32,797 nt of DNA from Cardinium endosymbiont of Culicoides punctatus (GCF_004354815.1 NZ_QWJI01000007.1:15358-48154); one strand, 5' to 3'; shown: positions 1-7,925, counted from the first letter of the stretch. A program made the numbers and translations. Notes: generated by a model not told the origin, from the letters alone.

Positions 1-825
1 TTTTGATATTCAATACTTGAATGATATCTTTGATAATTATATTTACTTATATAGTCATCAATACCGTTTTTAAGATCCTTAATATGTTTAAAATCTTTAA
101 TAAGGATACAATTATATTTTAAGGTTCTAAAAAATCTTTCCATAATAATGTTATCAATACTCCTACCTTTTCCATTCATAGATATTTGAATATTATTGTT
201 TTTCAATATCTCCGTATGATCACATCCAGTATACTGACTACCTTGATCGCTATTAAAATATCTTAGGTGCAGGATATTTAGCAAGTGCATCCTTTAATAC
301 ATCAGTGACCAATGTTGCATCCAGAGAGTTAGACAATTTGTAACTTAATATCGCTTTACTGTGCCAATCTATAATAGCACCAAGATACATAAATCCACCA
401 TGAGTCCGTATATAGGTTATATCACCACTCCAAACATCATTGACATGCTCTACATGAACAGTCCTTTTTTCACCTGATTTAAGTCAATATTTGTCAAGTA
501 AATAACTATGTATCTTATGACTACTATCCTTAATAGAAGTAGTTTTTTTCTTACATGGATAAATAGCTTTGATACCCATTATACCCATATATTTAAGGAC
601 ACGATCTCTCCCTACATGCAAGCCATCTTCTTTTAATTGCCTGTATATGTAACGATAACCATAGTCAGGATTGTTACAATAAATGCTATCTATCTTATCT
701 AAGATAGTTGAATTAGACGAACTTAATACTTTGGATGTGTAATACATCGAGCTCCGATTTATGGATAATAGGGCGCATTGTCTTGCCTTGGATAAGGTAT
801 TAAGTTTGGAATCGACAAGACTTTT
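1..825 (-). pseudogene. IS3-family transposase OrfB, broken and cut by the window edge
   Basis: The minus strand encodes an IS3-type OrfB (DDE integrase-like transposase). From about 825 leftward there is a helix-turn-helix region (ARQCALLSINRSSMYYTSKV, then DYGYRYIYRQLKEDG). The integrase core follows, with WSGDITYI (first Asp), NSDQGSQYT (second Asp) and ERFFRTLK (Glu), so all three catalytic residues are recognisable. The frame is broken twice: an in-frame TGA at about 481-483 just before the core, and one extra T in a T-run near 255, between KYPAPKIF and NSDQGSQYT. The reading frame runs off the left edge at position 1. Upstream of 825 the frame closes quickly and no OrfA was found, so the element is incomplete on this side too. 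It is a dead copy, though it could be cross-mobilised if its ends survive outside the window. The family call is firm from the motifs. Confidence 0.85.
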
Positions 826-833
826 TTTATTTG

Positions 834-941
834 ATGAATCAATGTCCTAATTGTTATTATGGTGAAGAAAAATTCGTCGAAATTATTCAAGAAAGCTTGA
901 AGGCGATTGATGAATTAGAACAAAAAAGTAATATAAAATAA
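834..941 (+). other. 35-residue ORF with a CPNC motif, probable gene remnant
   Basis: An ATG at 834 opens a 35-codon frame (MNQCPNCYYGEEKFVEIIQE... ending EQKSNIK) that stops at 939-941. The charged, helical second half and the CxxC pair look like real protein rather than random AT-rich sequence. It starts exactly where the IS3 remnant on the other strand ends, so it may be the C-terminal tail of a gene truncated by that element, or a very small protein. I do not recognise the family. Confidence 0.25.
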
Positions 942-956
942 TTTTGATAATCAGCA

Positions 957-1280
957 TTATGTATTATTAATTAATTCTTGAATTTCTTTAGTGGAAAGTG
1001 TATCCTTGATACTTTTATCATAGATAGCAAAAAGTAAGACAGTCATTTCTTCAACTTTTACCAAAGTTAAAACTCTTGCCCCACCTGATTTCCCTTTTCC
1101 TTTAGATCCAATAGATAAACGTATTATATACATATTTTTACCTAATGCGATACCTTGAATAGGATTTATTTTTAGGCTTGAAATCAGTGATAAAATATCA
1201 TTCTTAAGAGAAGGATATTTTTTGATCAGGTATTTAATCGTATTATTGAAATGATTAGAAAATATAATTTTATAGCTCAC
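957..1280 (-). CDS. RelE/HigB-like toxin of a type II toxin-antitoxin module
   Basis: This 107-residue basic protein has the RelE/HigB2-type layout: an N-terminal helical part (FSNHFNNTIKYLIKKYPSLK), a central GKGKSGGARVLTLV strand, and the C-terminal hydrophobic strand with YDKSIKDTLS. The pattern K-x-G-GARV followed by LLFAIYDKS is characteristic of this family, whose members are mostly ribosome-dependent mRNA interferases. It is the last gene of a leftward three-gene operon. Its start overlaps the end of the antitoxin gene by 11 bp, which implies translational coupling. Length is normal and the frame is intact. Which mRNAs or ribosomal site it attacks cannot be told from the sequence. ParE-like gyrase inhibition is a less likely alternative because the GGARV block is typical of HigB2/RelE. 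Confidence 0.75.
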   Translation of the reverse strand: MSYKIIFSNHFNNTIKYLIKKYPSLKNDILSLISSLKINPIQGIALGKNMYIIRLSIGSKGKGKSGGARVLTLVKVEEMTVLLFAIYDKSIKDTLSTKEIQELINNT

Positions 1281-1518
1281 AGAGACCTTTGATAAAATCT
1301 TCTTCAGAAATTGTTTTTAATTTACCTTGTTTAAATAGCTTAACGTCTTTAATTCCTCTTTTAATATTAGCTAAGACTTCTTCTCTGGAGTCACCTTTAT
1401 CTTCTCTTATTTTATGTTTTCTCTTTTCTTTATGAAGACGTATAATTTTGAGTGACTCTAACTCCTTTAGCAATTTAAAGGCATTATCATTAACAATATC
1501 AATAGTTATTGTTTTCAT
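1270..1518 (-). CDS. small antitoxin partner of the RelE-like toxin
   Basis: An 82-residue highly charged protein. The N-terminus (MKTITIDIVNDNAFKLLKEL) has a beta strand followed by a helix, as in ribbon-helix-helix-like antitoxins. A basic linker (HKEKRKHKIREDKGDS) follows, then an acidic C-terminal tail that would wrap the toxin. The antitoxin role is inferred from position: it lies directly upstream of, and overlaps by 11 bp, the RelE-like gene, and sits 10 bp after the XRE gene. Size fits antitoxins. I cannot name the Pfam family with confidence; a DUF-type Bacteroidota antitoxin is likely. In such modules the antitoxin neutralises the toxin by direct binding and is degraded under stress. 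Confidence 0.6.
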   Translation of the reverse strand: MKTITIDIVNDNAFKLLKELESLKIIRLHKEKRKHKIREDKGDSREEVLANIKRGIKDVKLFKQGKLKTISEEDFIKGLCEL

Positions 1519-1528
1519 AATAATTCTT

Positions 1529-1864
1529 CTATTTTAGAAATGCTTTTTTTGTATTAAAATGCTGAATAACAGTATCTATAATAAAAAACAAGTGGTTTTT
1601 TGTATCAGTATCTAAGTTTTGAATACCTTCAATACGTTTAAGTACATCTTTATTGAAAGAAGCGATTTCGCCTTCCCCTATTAAAAAATCTAAACTTACA
1701 TTAAAAACTTTCGCTAATTTTGCAAGCACTTCAATAGAAGGTGTGTTTGCGTTTCGTTCGTAATTTCCAATAATCGTACGAGACATTGCAGTTTTCTTAG
1801 CTAACTCAGATTGTGAAATATTACACTCTTTTCTGAGTTGAATGATACGTTCGCCTATGTTCAT
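1529..1864 (-). CDS. XRE-family helix-turn-helix regulator of the toxin-antitoxin operon
   Basis: 111 residues. Positions about 5-62 form a Cro/CI-type HTH: IIQLRKECNISQSELAKKTA, then the recognition helix MSRTIIGNYERN and NTPSIEVLAKLAKVFNVSLDFLIG. The C-terminal 45 residues are helical and may dimerise. It is the first gene of a leftward operon XRE-antitoxin-toxin, with only 10 bp to the next gene, so it most likely represses its own promoter. That promoter would lie inside the toprim remnant on the opposite strand, since the start codon at 1864 abuts that remnant. The three-gene order regulator-antitoxin-toxin resembles the PaaR-PaaA-ParE organisation, where the third protein controls transcription; this is analogy only. 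The frame is intact and the length ordinary. Confidence 0.8.
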   Translation of the reverse strand: MNIGERIIQLRKECNISQSELAKKTAMSRTIIGNYERNANTPSIEVLAKLAKVFNVSLDFLIGEGEIASFNKDVLKRIEGIQNLDTDTKNHLFFIIDTVIQHFNTKKAFLK

Positions 1865-1865
1865 T

Positions 1866-2139
1866 ATGGTTATTAAAAATCAAATACTTTTTAATCTTTT
1901 ATATAAAATTATGAAAAATGGTTTAGCAAAACTAGAAGTTGGCTATAATAATGGAAGTTATTATAATCAGTTAAAAAACTGCATTATTTTTCCTTTGAAA
2001 GATAGAGACAATAACATTGTAAGCCTTTACGGAAGACATATAGAAAACAAAGACAACACAAACAGACATTTTTATACAGCCAATAGACAAGGTCTTTATC
2101 CTGGTTATTCAGCAGTAGAAACAGAAGCTATTATTATTA
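1866..2139 (+). pseudogene. fragment of a toprim/CHC2 primase-like mobile-element protein
   Basis: The + strand encodes KNGLAKLEVGYNNGSYYNQL, then LKNCIIFPLKDRDNNIVSLYGR and NRQGLYPGYSAVETEAIII. This resembles the stretch just before the toprim domain of the CHC2 zinc-finger/primase-like proteins carried by Bacteroidota mobile elements, in which a ...TEAIIDA toprim strand would come next. The N-terminal zinc finger and the whole catalytic toprim core are missing. The 3' part is cut by the IS5-like element. The IS end supplies the last codons (Arg-Pro-Val-Ala) and the TAA stop at 2151-2153. The remnant cannot be functional. It runs divergently from the XRE gene. The family call rests on remembered motif similarity. 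Confidence 0.5.
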
Positions 2140-3160
2140 GACCTGTTGCGTAAGTCCCTGTTATTAGTTTTTGGAGTAAAAAAATGTTAAAATAGGGGGT
2201 AATACTTAATAACCGTATAAATACCTACCCCCTATGGGCTTAATATATAAAAAATTATCGAAACATCCATTTTCTTTACGTCGTTTATTAGGTATAGAGC
2301 TTTCTGAATTGCAAAAAATTTTATTTTTCTTAACCCCAGTTTGGGCATCTCATCTTAGTAAGCGTTATAAAGGTCCTGGTAGGCACTACAAACACGATCT
2401 AGGTAGTATGGTTTCCCTACTGTTGATTTACTATAGAAGTTATCTTACCCAAGAATTTTTGGGTTATCTATTTGATCTAGATAAATCAAATGTATGCCGT
2501 ATTATTCAACAACTAGAACCTCTTCTATCTAAAATTTTACCGATTTCTTCCAAACGCTTTCTGAGCAAAGAAGAAGTTGAAACGATCATTATAGATGTGA
2601 CTGAACAGCCTATTGAACGTCCTAAAAAAGATCAAGAATCTTATTATTCAGGTAAAAAGAAACAACATACGGTTAAGAAAGAAATCCGTATAAATGAGTC
2701 TGGCACCATAGTTCATCTATCAAAAACCCATCCTGGCAAAGTACATGATTTCTCTATATTTAAACAGGAACCACCTCCTGATCAAAAAAGCCTAGTATTA
2801 GCAGATTCGGGTTACCAGGGCATAGAAAATATTCATAATGATTCCATTATTCCATATAAATCAAGTAAAAATAATCCATTAACTCCAGAAAAAAAGGTAT
2901 ATAATCAGATTTTAGCTAGAGACAGGGTGCTAGTAGAACATAAAATACGATCCATAAAAGTATTCAAAATCATTGGAAATAGATATAGAAACAAACGAAA
3001 AAGATATGATATAAAATTTGAAATTGTAGCAGGATTGGTAAATTTAAAAAATGGATCAGCTTTCCAAAAAAGAATAGCATAACACCAAGAAAGGTAAGGG
3101 AATTATAACACCAAAGAGATCCAATAAAAAATTTTAAATAACGGACTTACGCAACAGGTC
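2140..3160 (+). mobile_element. complete IS5-like insertion sequence with 18-bp perfect terminal repeats
   Basis: The left end GACCTGTTGCGTAAGTCC (2140-2157) is exactly repeated in inverse orientation at the right end (3143-3160). Both sides are flanked by TA, consistent with a 2-bp TA target duplication. If the end is drawn one base further out, a 3-bp ATT duplication also fits. The element is about 1.02 kb and carries one intact transposase gene, so it is probably active or recently active. It separates a toprim remnant on the left from an Rpn-type remnant on the right. In both flanking frames the terminal repeat is translated as Arg-Pro-Val-Ala-stop. Matching ends occur at 6778-6964 and 7926-7943. 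Confidence 0.9.
2234..3082 (+). CDS. DDE transposase of the IS5-like element
   Basis: 282 residues, full length. The N-terminal third has a helix-turn-helix (LTQEFLGYLFDLDKSNVCRIIQQLEPLL) of the kind preceding IS5-type DDE_Tnp_4 domains. The catalytic domain has Asp in TIIIDVTEQPIERP, Asp in LVLADSGYQGI and Glu in RVLVEHKIRSIKVFK, with the usual basic C-terminus (NRYRNKRKRYD). These residues would cut and rejoin the element ends. The gene lies between the 18-bp inverted ends, about 75 bp inside the left one. No frameshift or stop interrupts it. The enzyme is the obvious candidate to act in trans on the 187-bp derivative at 6778-6964, whose ends match. Confidence 0.9.
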   Translation: MGLIYKKLSKHPFSLRRLLGIELSELQKILFFLTPVWASHLSKRYKGPGRHYKHDLGSMVSLLLIYYRSYLTQEFLGYLFDLDKSNVCRIIQQLEPLLSKILPISSKRFLSKEEVETIIIDVTEQPIERPKKDQESYYSGKKKQHTVKKEIRINESGTIVHLSKTHPGKVHDFSIFKQEPPPDQKSLVLADSGYQGIENIHNDSIIPYKSSKNNPLTPEKKVYNQILARDRVLVEHKIRSIKVFKIIGNRYRNKRKRYDIKFEIVAGLVNLKNGSAFQKRIA

Positions 3161-3161
3161 T

Positions 3162-3605
3162 ATTTAATGCAGAGGGTAAATGCTCTTTGTTTAATAAATC
3201 ATGACGGGATAAAAAGGTAACCCATCTGTCTAAACCACTGCTTACTTTCGATACGATATCGGATAATGTTGAATCTTTATCATTGATGAATTTCTTCAAC
3301 TCTATGGTGTGTAATTCTAGGTCTTTGAAATAATGTATATTATTATCTATTTCCTTAATATGAAATATATTATGGTATTTCTCCGATGTAGGAATACTGG
3401 TAAAGTTAAGTATATGGATGCCGATGGCTTTAGATAAAATATCATAACTTCTAGAAATTTCTAATTGCTCTGTATACAATTTAGCCCAGTAATACAATGC
3501 ACGCTTATCGTAGTCTTTGGCATCGGTAATCTGTATTTCAATATTAAATCTCTTTCCTGTACAGCTCTCTGCTTTAATATCTAAAATAGACAACTTAAAC
3601 GAATT
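3162..3605 (-). pseudogene. Rpn-type PD-(D/E)XK nuclease/transposase fragment, truncated at both ends
   Basis: On the minus strand an open frame reads SILDIKAESCTGKRFNIEIQ (the D...ExQ half of the PD-(D/E)XK core), then RALYYWAKLYTEQL and, near the end, SGLDRWVTFLSRHDLLNKEH. That order is the middle of Rpn/PDDEXK-type putative transposase proteins. The N-terminal DxxFKxxFG segment is absent: the frame is closed by a stop at 3606-3608, beside a MITE remnant, and only a TTG could serve as start. The C-terminus is cut by the IS5-like element, whose end adds Arg-Pro-Val-Ala-stop. It is a remnant of the family represented by intact genes at 10950, 19627 and 24161. Confidence 0.7.
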
Positions 3606-3764
3606 TTAAAAACAATTGATTGTTAGGTATAAATATTTTTACAAACTTTAACATACAAGCAAATGTGCTACCAAAATTTTTACCAATAATTTTATATTTC
3701 ATTATAAATCATTCATAAAAACAATATCGTTTTGTATGGAATATAGGGTACCTGGGTAGTTACC
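3603..3764. repeat. copy A of a MITE family (GTAACTCCACAGG ends), one end degraded
   Basis: The right terminal motif GGGTACCTGGGTAGTTACC lies at 3746-3764. The body (TTGATTGTTAGG..., GCTACCAAAATTTTTACC..., TTCATTATAAATCA) matches bodies at 31158-31328 and 32395-32516 and the inverse of 8091-8277. The left terminal repeat is no longer recognisable next to the truncated Rpn fragment. Confidence 0.6.
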
Positions 3765-3773
3765 TTTTAATTA

Positions 3774-3825
3774 CCTATTCCTATTTATACGTTTGCATCA
3801 TACAAGCGTATAGATTAGGAATAGG
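3774..3825. other. long imperfect hairpin downstream of the 3881 gene
   Basis: The arms CCTATTCCTATTTATACGTTTG and its near-complement ending GGAATAGG pair over about 20 bp around a short loop (GCATCATA). It lies about 55 bp past the stop of the leftward gene at 3881-5332, where a terminator or 3' stabilising structure could act. No U-run follows it in that direction, so it does not look like a classical intrinsic terminator. Confidence 0.4.
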
Positions 3826-3880
3826 AAAAAATAAATAAGAATGCATATTGGTTAGCCTTCTAAATCACTATTTGTACTCC

Positions 3881-5332
3881 TTACAACATTAGTTTTTTGT
3901 GTATTTCTCTTATATAGAAATAAAATTGTTTTTTTAATGATATAAAACAAGAAAGCAGGGACCATCTTTTAGTAGGATAGACATCTTCATATAAATACAT
4001 GTAATTAGAATCTTTACCATATAATGAATGGTATATTGTAATATTACCATCTGTAAAATCTATAACTGGGTATTCTATAGGGCCATACGTAAAATCTGTG
4101 AATTTATTTTTAAATGCAGGCCATCCTTTTATTAGTGAAGCATGAAAAATCCATTTTGACCTTCCAGACATAACTCCCTGTATAGCAGATATAAATTCGT
4201 TTGGTAACGACTCTATTTTTTGAATTTCCATCAATAATTGTCGTACTTCTTTATTTTTATATGCTTCTACAATAGTGGGTGGTACTTTTAAAGCTCTACA
4301 AAAATCATTCAGCATGTACATAAGCAAACTTTGTGGAATCTTATTTCTTATATAAGCATTACAACAGAATTTTACAAAAATAATATGTTGCTTTAAAGGC
4401 AATCTACGCATGGCATAAATTACTTTCTTTTTTAGCATACTATCAAATGAAGGATCTTCTATTAAATCCATCGCCTCTTGCATATAGTCAATAGGATGGA
4501 AATAAATTTCTGCAAATAATGGATCTAAGTTATGTTCCACCAACAGTGGATAATCTACTCGTTTACCATTAACAACAATTAATAGTTCAACTGATTTTTC
4601 AGGTCCTGAGTACTGATAATAACCACTTGAAAAGGATAACTGATTTGTTGTAATGGTTCTAAAAGGAGGTACCGTAATGTCTTGCATTATCTTTTTTATT
4701 TCCGGTAGCTCTTTTCTAATTTGCCATTTCCTTAAAGCATTTCCACTTAGGATAGAAGTAATATGTTCTGGTATATAGTCGAATAAGTTCCATGGAATAC
4801 GCAAAGATCTGATAGCATTTAAAAAGTCTACAGTATGTATAGATTGATAATTCTTGATTAAAGGATGGCATTCTGCCAAAGAAAATCCCAATAGTATGTT
4901 CAGTAATTCTTGAGAAATAATGCCTTTTTGATAAAGCTTTATACCCTCTTGTAAGAGTAGTAGATAGTTATCTAGATCTAATTTTTCCATCCCATATATT
5001 GCAATTAATTTCTCTGCTTCGGAGCAAGAAGGGTTATTTAATAGACTAATTACGTGCGGTAAATAACAAGATGGATGTCTATAAATCCAGACAAAATCCC
5101 TAGATAAAAAAAGATTTTCAGGATTTTTATGTGGATCTGTTTTGTGAGCTATTGCAATTAACTTTTCTTCAAAGGTTACTATAGTTCCACGATTAGCACC
5201 TACAGATTGTAACCTATACCTCCAATAGTAAGTATCTATACGTAGAACTATAAGCAACTTTATGATAGTAAAACATATTATAGAGTAAAAAATCAATTTC
5301 TTTACAAGAAATAGTAATTTCTTACCAATCAT
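3881..5332 (-). CDS. membrane-anchored protein of unknown function (about 483 residues)
   Basis: I do not recognise a family. The open frame extends to 5425, but I place the start at the internal ATG at 5332 (MIGKKLLFLVKKLIFYSIIC). That avoids a 62-bp overlap with the gene upstream and puts a single hydrophobic segment (about residues 6-30) right at the N-terminus as a signal anchor. The remaining ~450 residues are soluble, mostly helical in appearance in the first half (LIAIYGMEKLDLDNYLLLLQ and similar, HEAT-like in feel), with more beta-rich sequence near the end (FTYGPIEYPVIDFTDGNITI). The topology implies a periplasmic or outer-facing domain. It starts 31 bp after the CHAP-like lipoprotein gene and is presumably co-transcribed. 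An immunity or accessory role for that enzyme is possible but unproven. Confidence 0.65.
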   Translation of the reverse strand: MIGKKLLFLVKKLIFYSIICFTIIKLLIVLRIDTYYWRYRLQSVGANRGTIVTFEEKLIAIAHKTDPHKNPENLFLSRDFVWIYRHPSCYLPHVISLLNNPSCSEAEKLIAIYGMEKLDLDNYLLLLQEGIKLYQKGIISQELLNILLGFSLAECHPLIKNYQSIHTVDFLNAIRSLRIPWNLFDYIPEHITSILSGNALRKWQIRKELPEIKKIMQDITVPPFRTITTNQLSFSSGYYQYSGPEKSVELLIVVNGKRVDYPLLVEHNLDPLFAEIYFHPIDYMQEAMDLIEDPSFDSMLKKKVIYAMRRLPLKQHIIFVKFCCNAYIRNKIPQSLLMYMLNDFCRALKVPPTIVEAYKNKEVRQLLMEIQKIESLPNEFISAIQGVMSGRSKWIFHASLIKGWPAFKNKFTDFTYGPIEYPVIDFTDGNITIYHSLYGKDSNYMYLYEDVYPTKRWSLLSCFISLKKQFYFYIREIHKKLML

Positions 5333-5363
5333 TTTATCATAAATAGATAGAGTACAAATACAT

Positions 5364-6065
5364 CTACTCTTGCCAACGCCAAAAAACCTCTTCTTGATCC
5401 CTAAAGCCAAAATCTGTTTTATCAATAATACCTTCGTAAACTGTTCCAGTAGATTCTTGATATCCAGTAACTATTGAAACATGTCCCGTTCTGCTTCCGT
5501 ATTTTGCTACAACATCTCCTGGACTTGGATTTGGGCGTGTACTTCTTCCAGATGCTTCTAATGGACACCAACCTTCATCTATAACAGATCGATCTTTACT
5601 TGCCCATTGATTAGCAGATGGGGGAAATTGTTCATATCTAATAAGATCTGGATATAAATCATGTAGCCAACTCCTTATTCCAGCAAGGTCTGAACTATGA
5701 TTAGGCAAACCTGGATTTGCACCGACTGCTGCAGTAACCTCCCAAACAAATTGATTACATTTAGGTTTTCCAGGACCAAAATTAAACCTATTTCCGCTTG
5801 TAAGCCAGTTTCTTCTATTTATAGGACTTTCATAATTAGCAATAGCTGTATTTGCTATATTTTGTCTAGTAGATCCAGATGAACAGTCAACGATAATCTG
5901 ATTTTCATCAGTCGTTGCATTCGTTAACTCATTTATAAATTTATTTTTATCTCTACTGATCTCCTCTTTAGTCCACTCTTTTATTCCTTGAGATGTTACA
6001 TTTCTGCTACAATTAGTAAAAATTATCGCAACAGATGACATTAAAATTAAGCAACTTTTTTTCAT
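5364..6065 (-). CDS. lipoprotein with CHAP/NlpC-like cysteine amidase features
   Basis: 233 residues. The N-terminus MKKSCLILMSSVAIIFTNC is a lipoprotein signal with the acylated Cys at about 19. The mature part holds a Cys-His arrangement typical of CHAP/NlpC-P60-like amidases: KCNQFVWEVTAAVG with Cys103 at the start of a helix, then PSPGDVVAKYG and TGHVSIVTGY with His195 on a strand. GDVV followed by GHVSIV is the classic CHAP signature. Such enzymes hydrolyse peptidoglycan peptide bonds; some are type VI secretion amidase effectors. The next gene (3881-5332) follows after 31 bp. In a host-associated bacterium it could remodel the symbiont wall or target competitors. The family assignment is from motifs only, with no structural comparison. 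Confidence 0.65.
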   Translation of the reverse strand: MKKSCLILMSSVAIIFTNCSRNVTSQGIKEWTKEEISRDKNKFINELTNATTDENQIIVDCSSGSTRQNIANTAIANYESPINRRNWLTSGNRFNFGPGKPKCNQFVWEVTAAVGANPGLPNHSSDLAGIRSWLHDLYPDLIRYEQFPPSANQWASKDRSVIDEGWCPLEASGRSTRPNPSPGDVVAKYGSRTGHVSIVTGYQESTGTVYEGIIDKTDFGFRDQEEVFWRWQE

Positions 6066-6190
6066 GATTGTTTATAGTTTAATAAAAAAATTGAACATGT
6101 ATTTCATCCATTTAATAATAAGTATAACACAAAATCAGCTGTATTAGTACAAATTTTAATTTATTATTATGTATTTAAATACCGGTTTTT

Positions 6191-6219
6191 ATATGTTTAT
6201 GTATAATACATAAGCATAT
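6191..6219. promoter_or_regulatory. near-perfect 29-bp palindrome upstream of the amidase lipoprotein operon
   Basis: Two 14-bp arms (ATATGTTTATGTAT and ATACATAAGCATAT) surround a single A, with one mismatch. It is about 125 bp upstream of the start at 6065. It could be an operator or a cruciform. No U-run follows, so a terminator is unlikely. The rest of 6066-6582 is very AT-rich and I see no convincing gene in it. Confidence 0.35.
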
Positions 6220-6582
6220 AGTCAAATAATAAAGTCGATTCACATAAATCAAGGCTATTAAAAATTTTTTACCGCTTTTAATCTTCTTTATTTATAAATT
6301 TTGAATTTGCACATAAACACAGTGATTTATAACTTAACAATACATAATGTAGTTTTACTACACATAGTGTATTATATGTTATAAGCTTTATAACTTAATT
6401 GTGTTAAATGATATGAGACACAAAGGAATTTATTTTCACTCCTATGATATACAGAATATTAAAAAATGCTGTGATAGCATAAAATGTATTAATAATAAAA
6501 GGAATACAAAACAACTAGTGCCTCTATCACGATACAATTTATACACCTTTTTGTATAAAAACAATACTTTATGTAACTTTTT

Positions 6583-6777
6583 GGTGGTGGTACAAATATA
6601 TGATGGAATAAGTATTTGATCTTGAGTGTATTTTATGTCGTTTAATAAAAAGTGGTTAATTTTTTTAAGCAAACACATTACAGAAAGCTATTCTGAATGC
6701 CTCACTAACGTAGATGTAGTAAATAATGGCTTTAATAAAGACAAAAAACAGAATTATTTATGCAAATAAAATCAATA
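6583..6777. repeat. truncated copy of the GGTGGTGG element
   Basis: From GGTGGTGGTACAAATATATG at 6583 for about 185 bp this sequence is almost identical, in inverse orientation, to 10724-10907, the interior plus one end of the complete element at 10640-10907. The match stops at ATCAATA (about 6777), exactly where the 187-bp IS5-type derivative begins, so that insertion cut it. Two small open frames here (6401-6619 and 6442-6678 on opposite strands) are not credible genes. Confidence 0.75.
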
Positions 6778-6964
6778 GACCTGTTGCGTAAGTAAGCATA
6801 TCAAAAATTCAGGTTTCTATATATTAGGATTTGATTAGGATTTGAGCAAAAACGATCAAAAAAAGGACTATACAGTATATTGTTTGTTGTTTTATGATAG
6901 AAAAAAAGGATTTTCGAATAGATTTTTATCTGCTTCAAGTCTCCTAAGACTTACGCAACAGATC
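6778..6964. mobile_element. 187-bp non-autonomous derivative (MITE) of the IS5-like element
   Basis: The left end GACCTGTTGCGTAAGT (6778-6793) and right end ACTTACGCAACAGATC (6949-6964) match the ends of the intact IS at 2140-3160, differing by one base on the right. Both sides are flanked by TA, as for the parent. No coding sequence fits inside. The transposase at 2234-3082 is the likely mobiliser. Confidence 0.8.
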
Positions 6965-7096
6965 TACTGTTGATTACAAAATGTGTATAGAAAAAGATAG
7001 ATATTTGGACATATTATTGACATTTTTTAATTTTAATTATATATTACATTATGTATAATAAAGCATAACATATAAATACTGATCTACTAATTTTTT

Positions 7097-7888
7097 ATGA
7101 ATATGAATAATATTTTATCAAAAAGAAACAAAAAGGTTTTACACATTTTTTTGATGACTCTGTCAAGTATATTTATTTCTAATTGTACTAAAAACGCATC
7201 AAATACTTCTTTGATGGGACAAATAATAGGAGGAAACTACGAACATTGTAAAGATTATAAAAAAGAAACCATCAAATCTCCTATATTCGATCCATACTTT
7301 CAACTTACTCAAAGAGTTTCTTCAACTTCATTTTCATTTAATAAAGCATACATAGAATATTTATTAGATAATATACCTGATGTAAATAAACCAGATAATC
7401 ATGGAAATACTCTTTTGCATTTTGCAGCTTATAATGGCCATCGAGAAATCATTGAAATTTTACTTTCTAGAGGCGCAAATAAAAGCGCATTAAATAAAAA
7501 TTACATTACCCCATTAATGTTAGCAGAAGCTAATGGCCATAATCATTTTATTGAACTACTATCTCTAGATGTATTTGATCGATCTGCAAAAAAACCAGAA
7601 AGCGTATCATTAGATATTTATTTGGATAAATGTTCTATTTGTCTTGATCAATTTAAGACAGAAGATTCTATTGTTGTATTACCATGTAGTGTTCATCATC
7701 GTTTTCATAAGGATTGTATCGTTAAATGTATTAATACAGGAAATAAGATATGTCCAATTTGTAGGCAGCTTATTAGTGAAGATTTTATAAAAAAAGATAA
7801 ATTATGTTCACAGTATTTTTTTAAAAAAATTTTAGAAATGGTAATAATACCATTTAGTAACTATAATGATTATCATAGAATGTATTAG
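7097..7888 (+). CDS. lipoprotein with ankyrin repeats and a RING-H2 finger (candidate host-directed ubiquitin ligase)
   Basis: 263 residues. Residues 1-30 form a lipoprotein signal (VLHIFLMTLSSIFISNC, Cys30). Residues about 100-160 hold two ankyrin repeats (GNTLLHFAAYNGHREIIEIL, ITPLMLAEANGHNHFIELL). A RING-H2 finger follows: Cys179-x2-Cys182, Cys197, His201, His204, Cys207, Cys219-x2-Cys222, with CSIC, HHRFHKDC and CPIC blocks. All eight zinc ligands are present. RING-H2 domains in eukaryotes recruit E2 enzymes and transfer ubiquitin; ankyrin repeats bind substrates. In an intracellular bacterium the combination suggests an effector that redirects host ubiquitin, though surface location rather than injection is implied by the lipid anchor. 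The gene stands alone; upstream lies the 187-bp MITE and downstream two further element ends. Confidence 0.8.
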   Translation: MNMNNILSKRNKKVLHIFLMTLSSIFISNCTKNASNTSLMGQIIGGNYEHCKDYKKETIKSPIFDPYFQLTQRVSSTSFSFNKAYIEYLLDNIPDVNKPDNHGNTLLHFAAYNGHREIIEILLSRGANKSALNKNYITPLMLAEANGHNHFIELLSLDVFDRSAKKPESVSLDIYLDKCSICLDQFKTEDSIVVLPCSVHHRFHKDCIVKCINTGNKICPICRQLISEDFIKKDKLCSQYFFKKILEMVIIPFSNYNDYHRMY

Positions 7889-7925
7889 ATAGGCAAAATT
7901 TAAATACTAAGGAAGGATATAAATA

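Noticed and set aside
5333-5425. N-terminal extension of the 3881 gene
   Set aside because: It would overlap the upstream lipoprotein gene by 62 bp and place 31 extra residues before an otherwise good signal anchor; the ATG at 5332 is preferred.
6401-6678. Overlapping small open frames on both strands (72 and 78 residues)
   Set aside because: They cross the boundary of the truncated GGTGGTGG element, have no recognisable domain, and one is repeated only because the DNA repeat is. Not called as genes.
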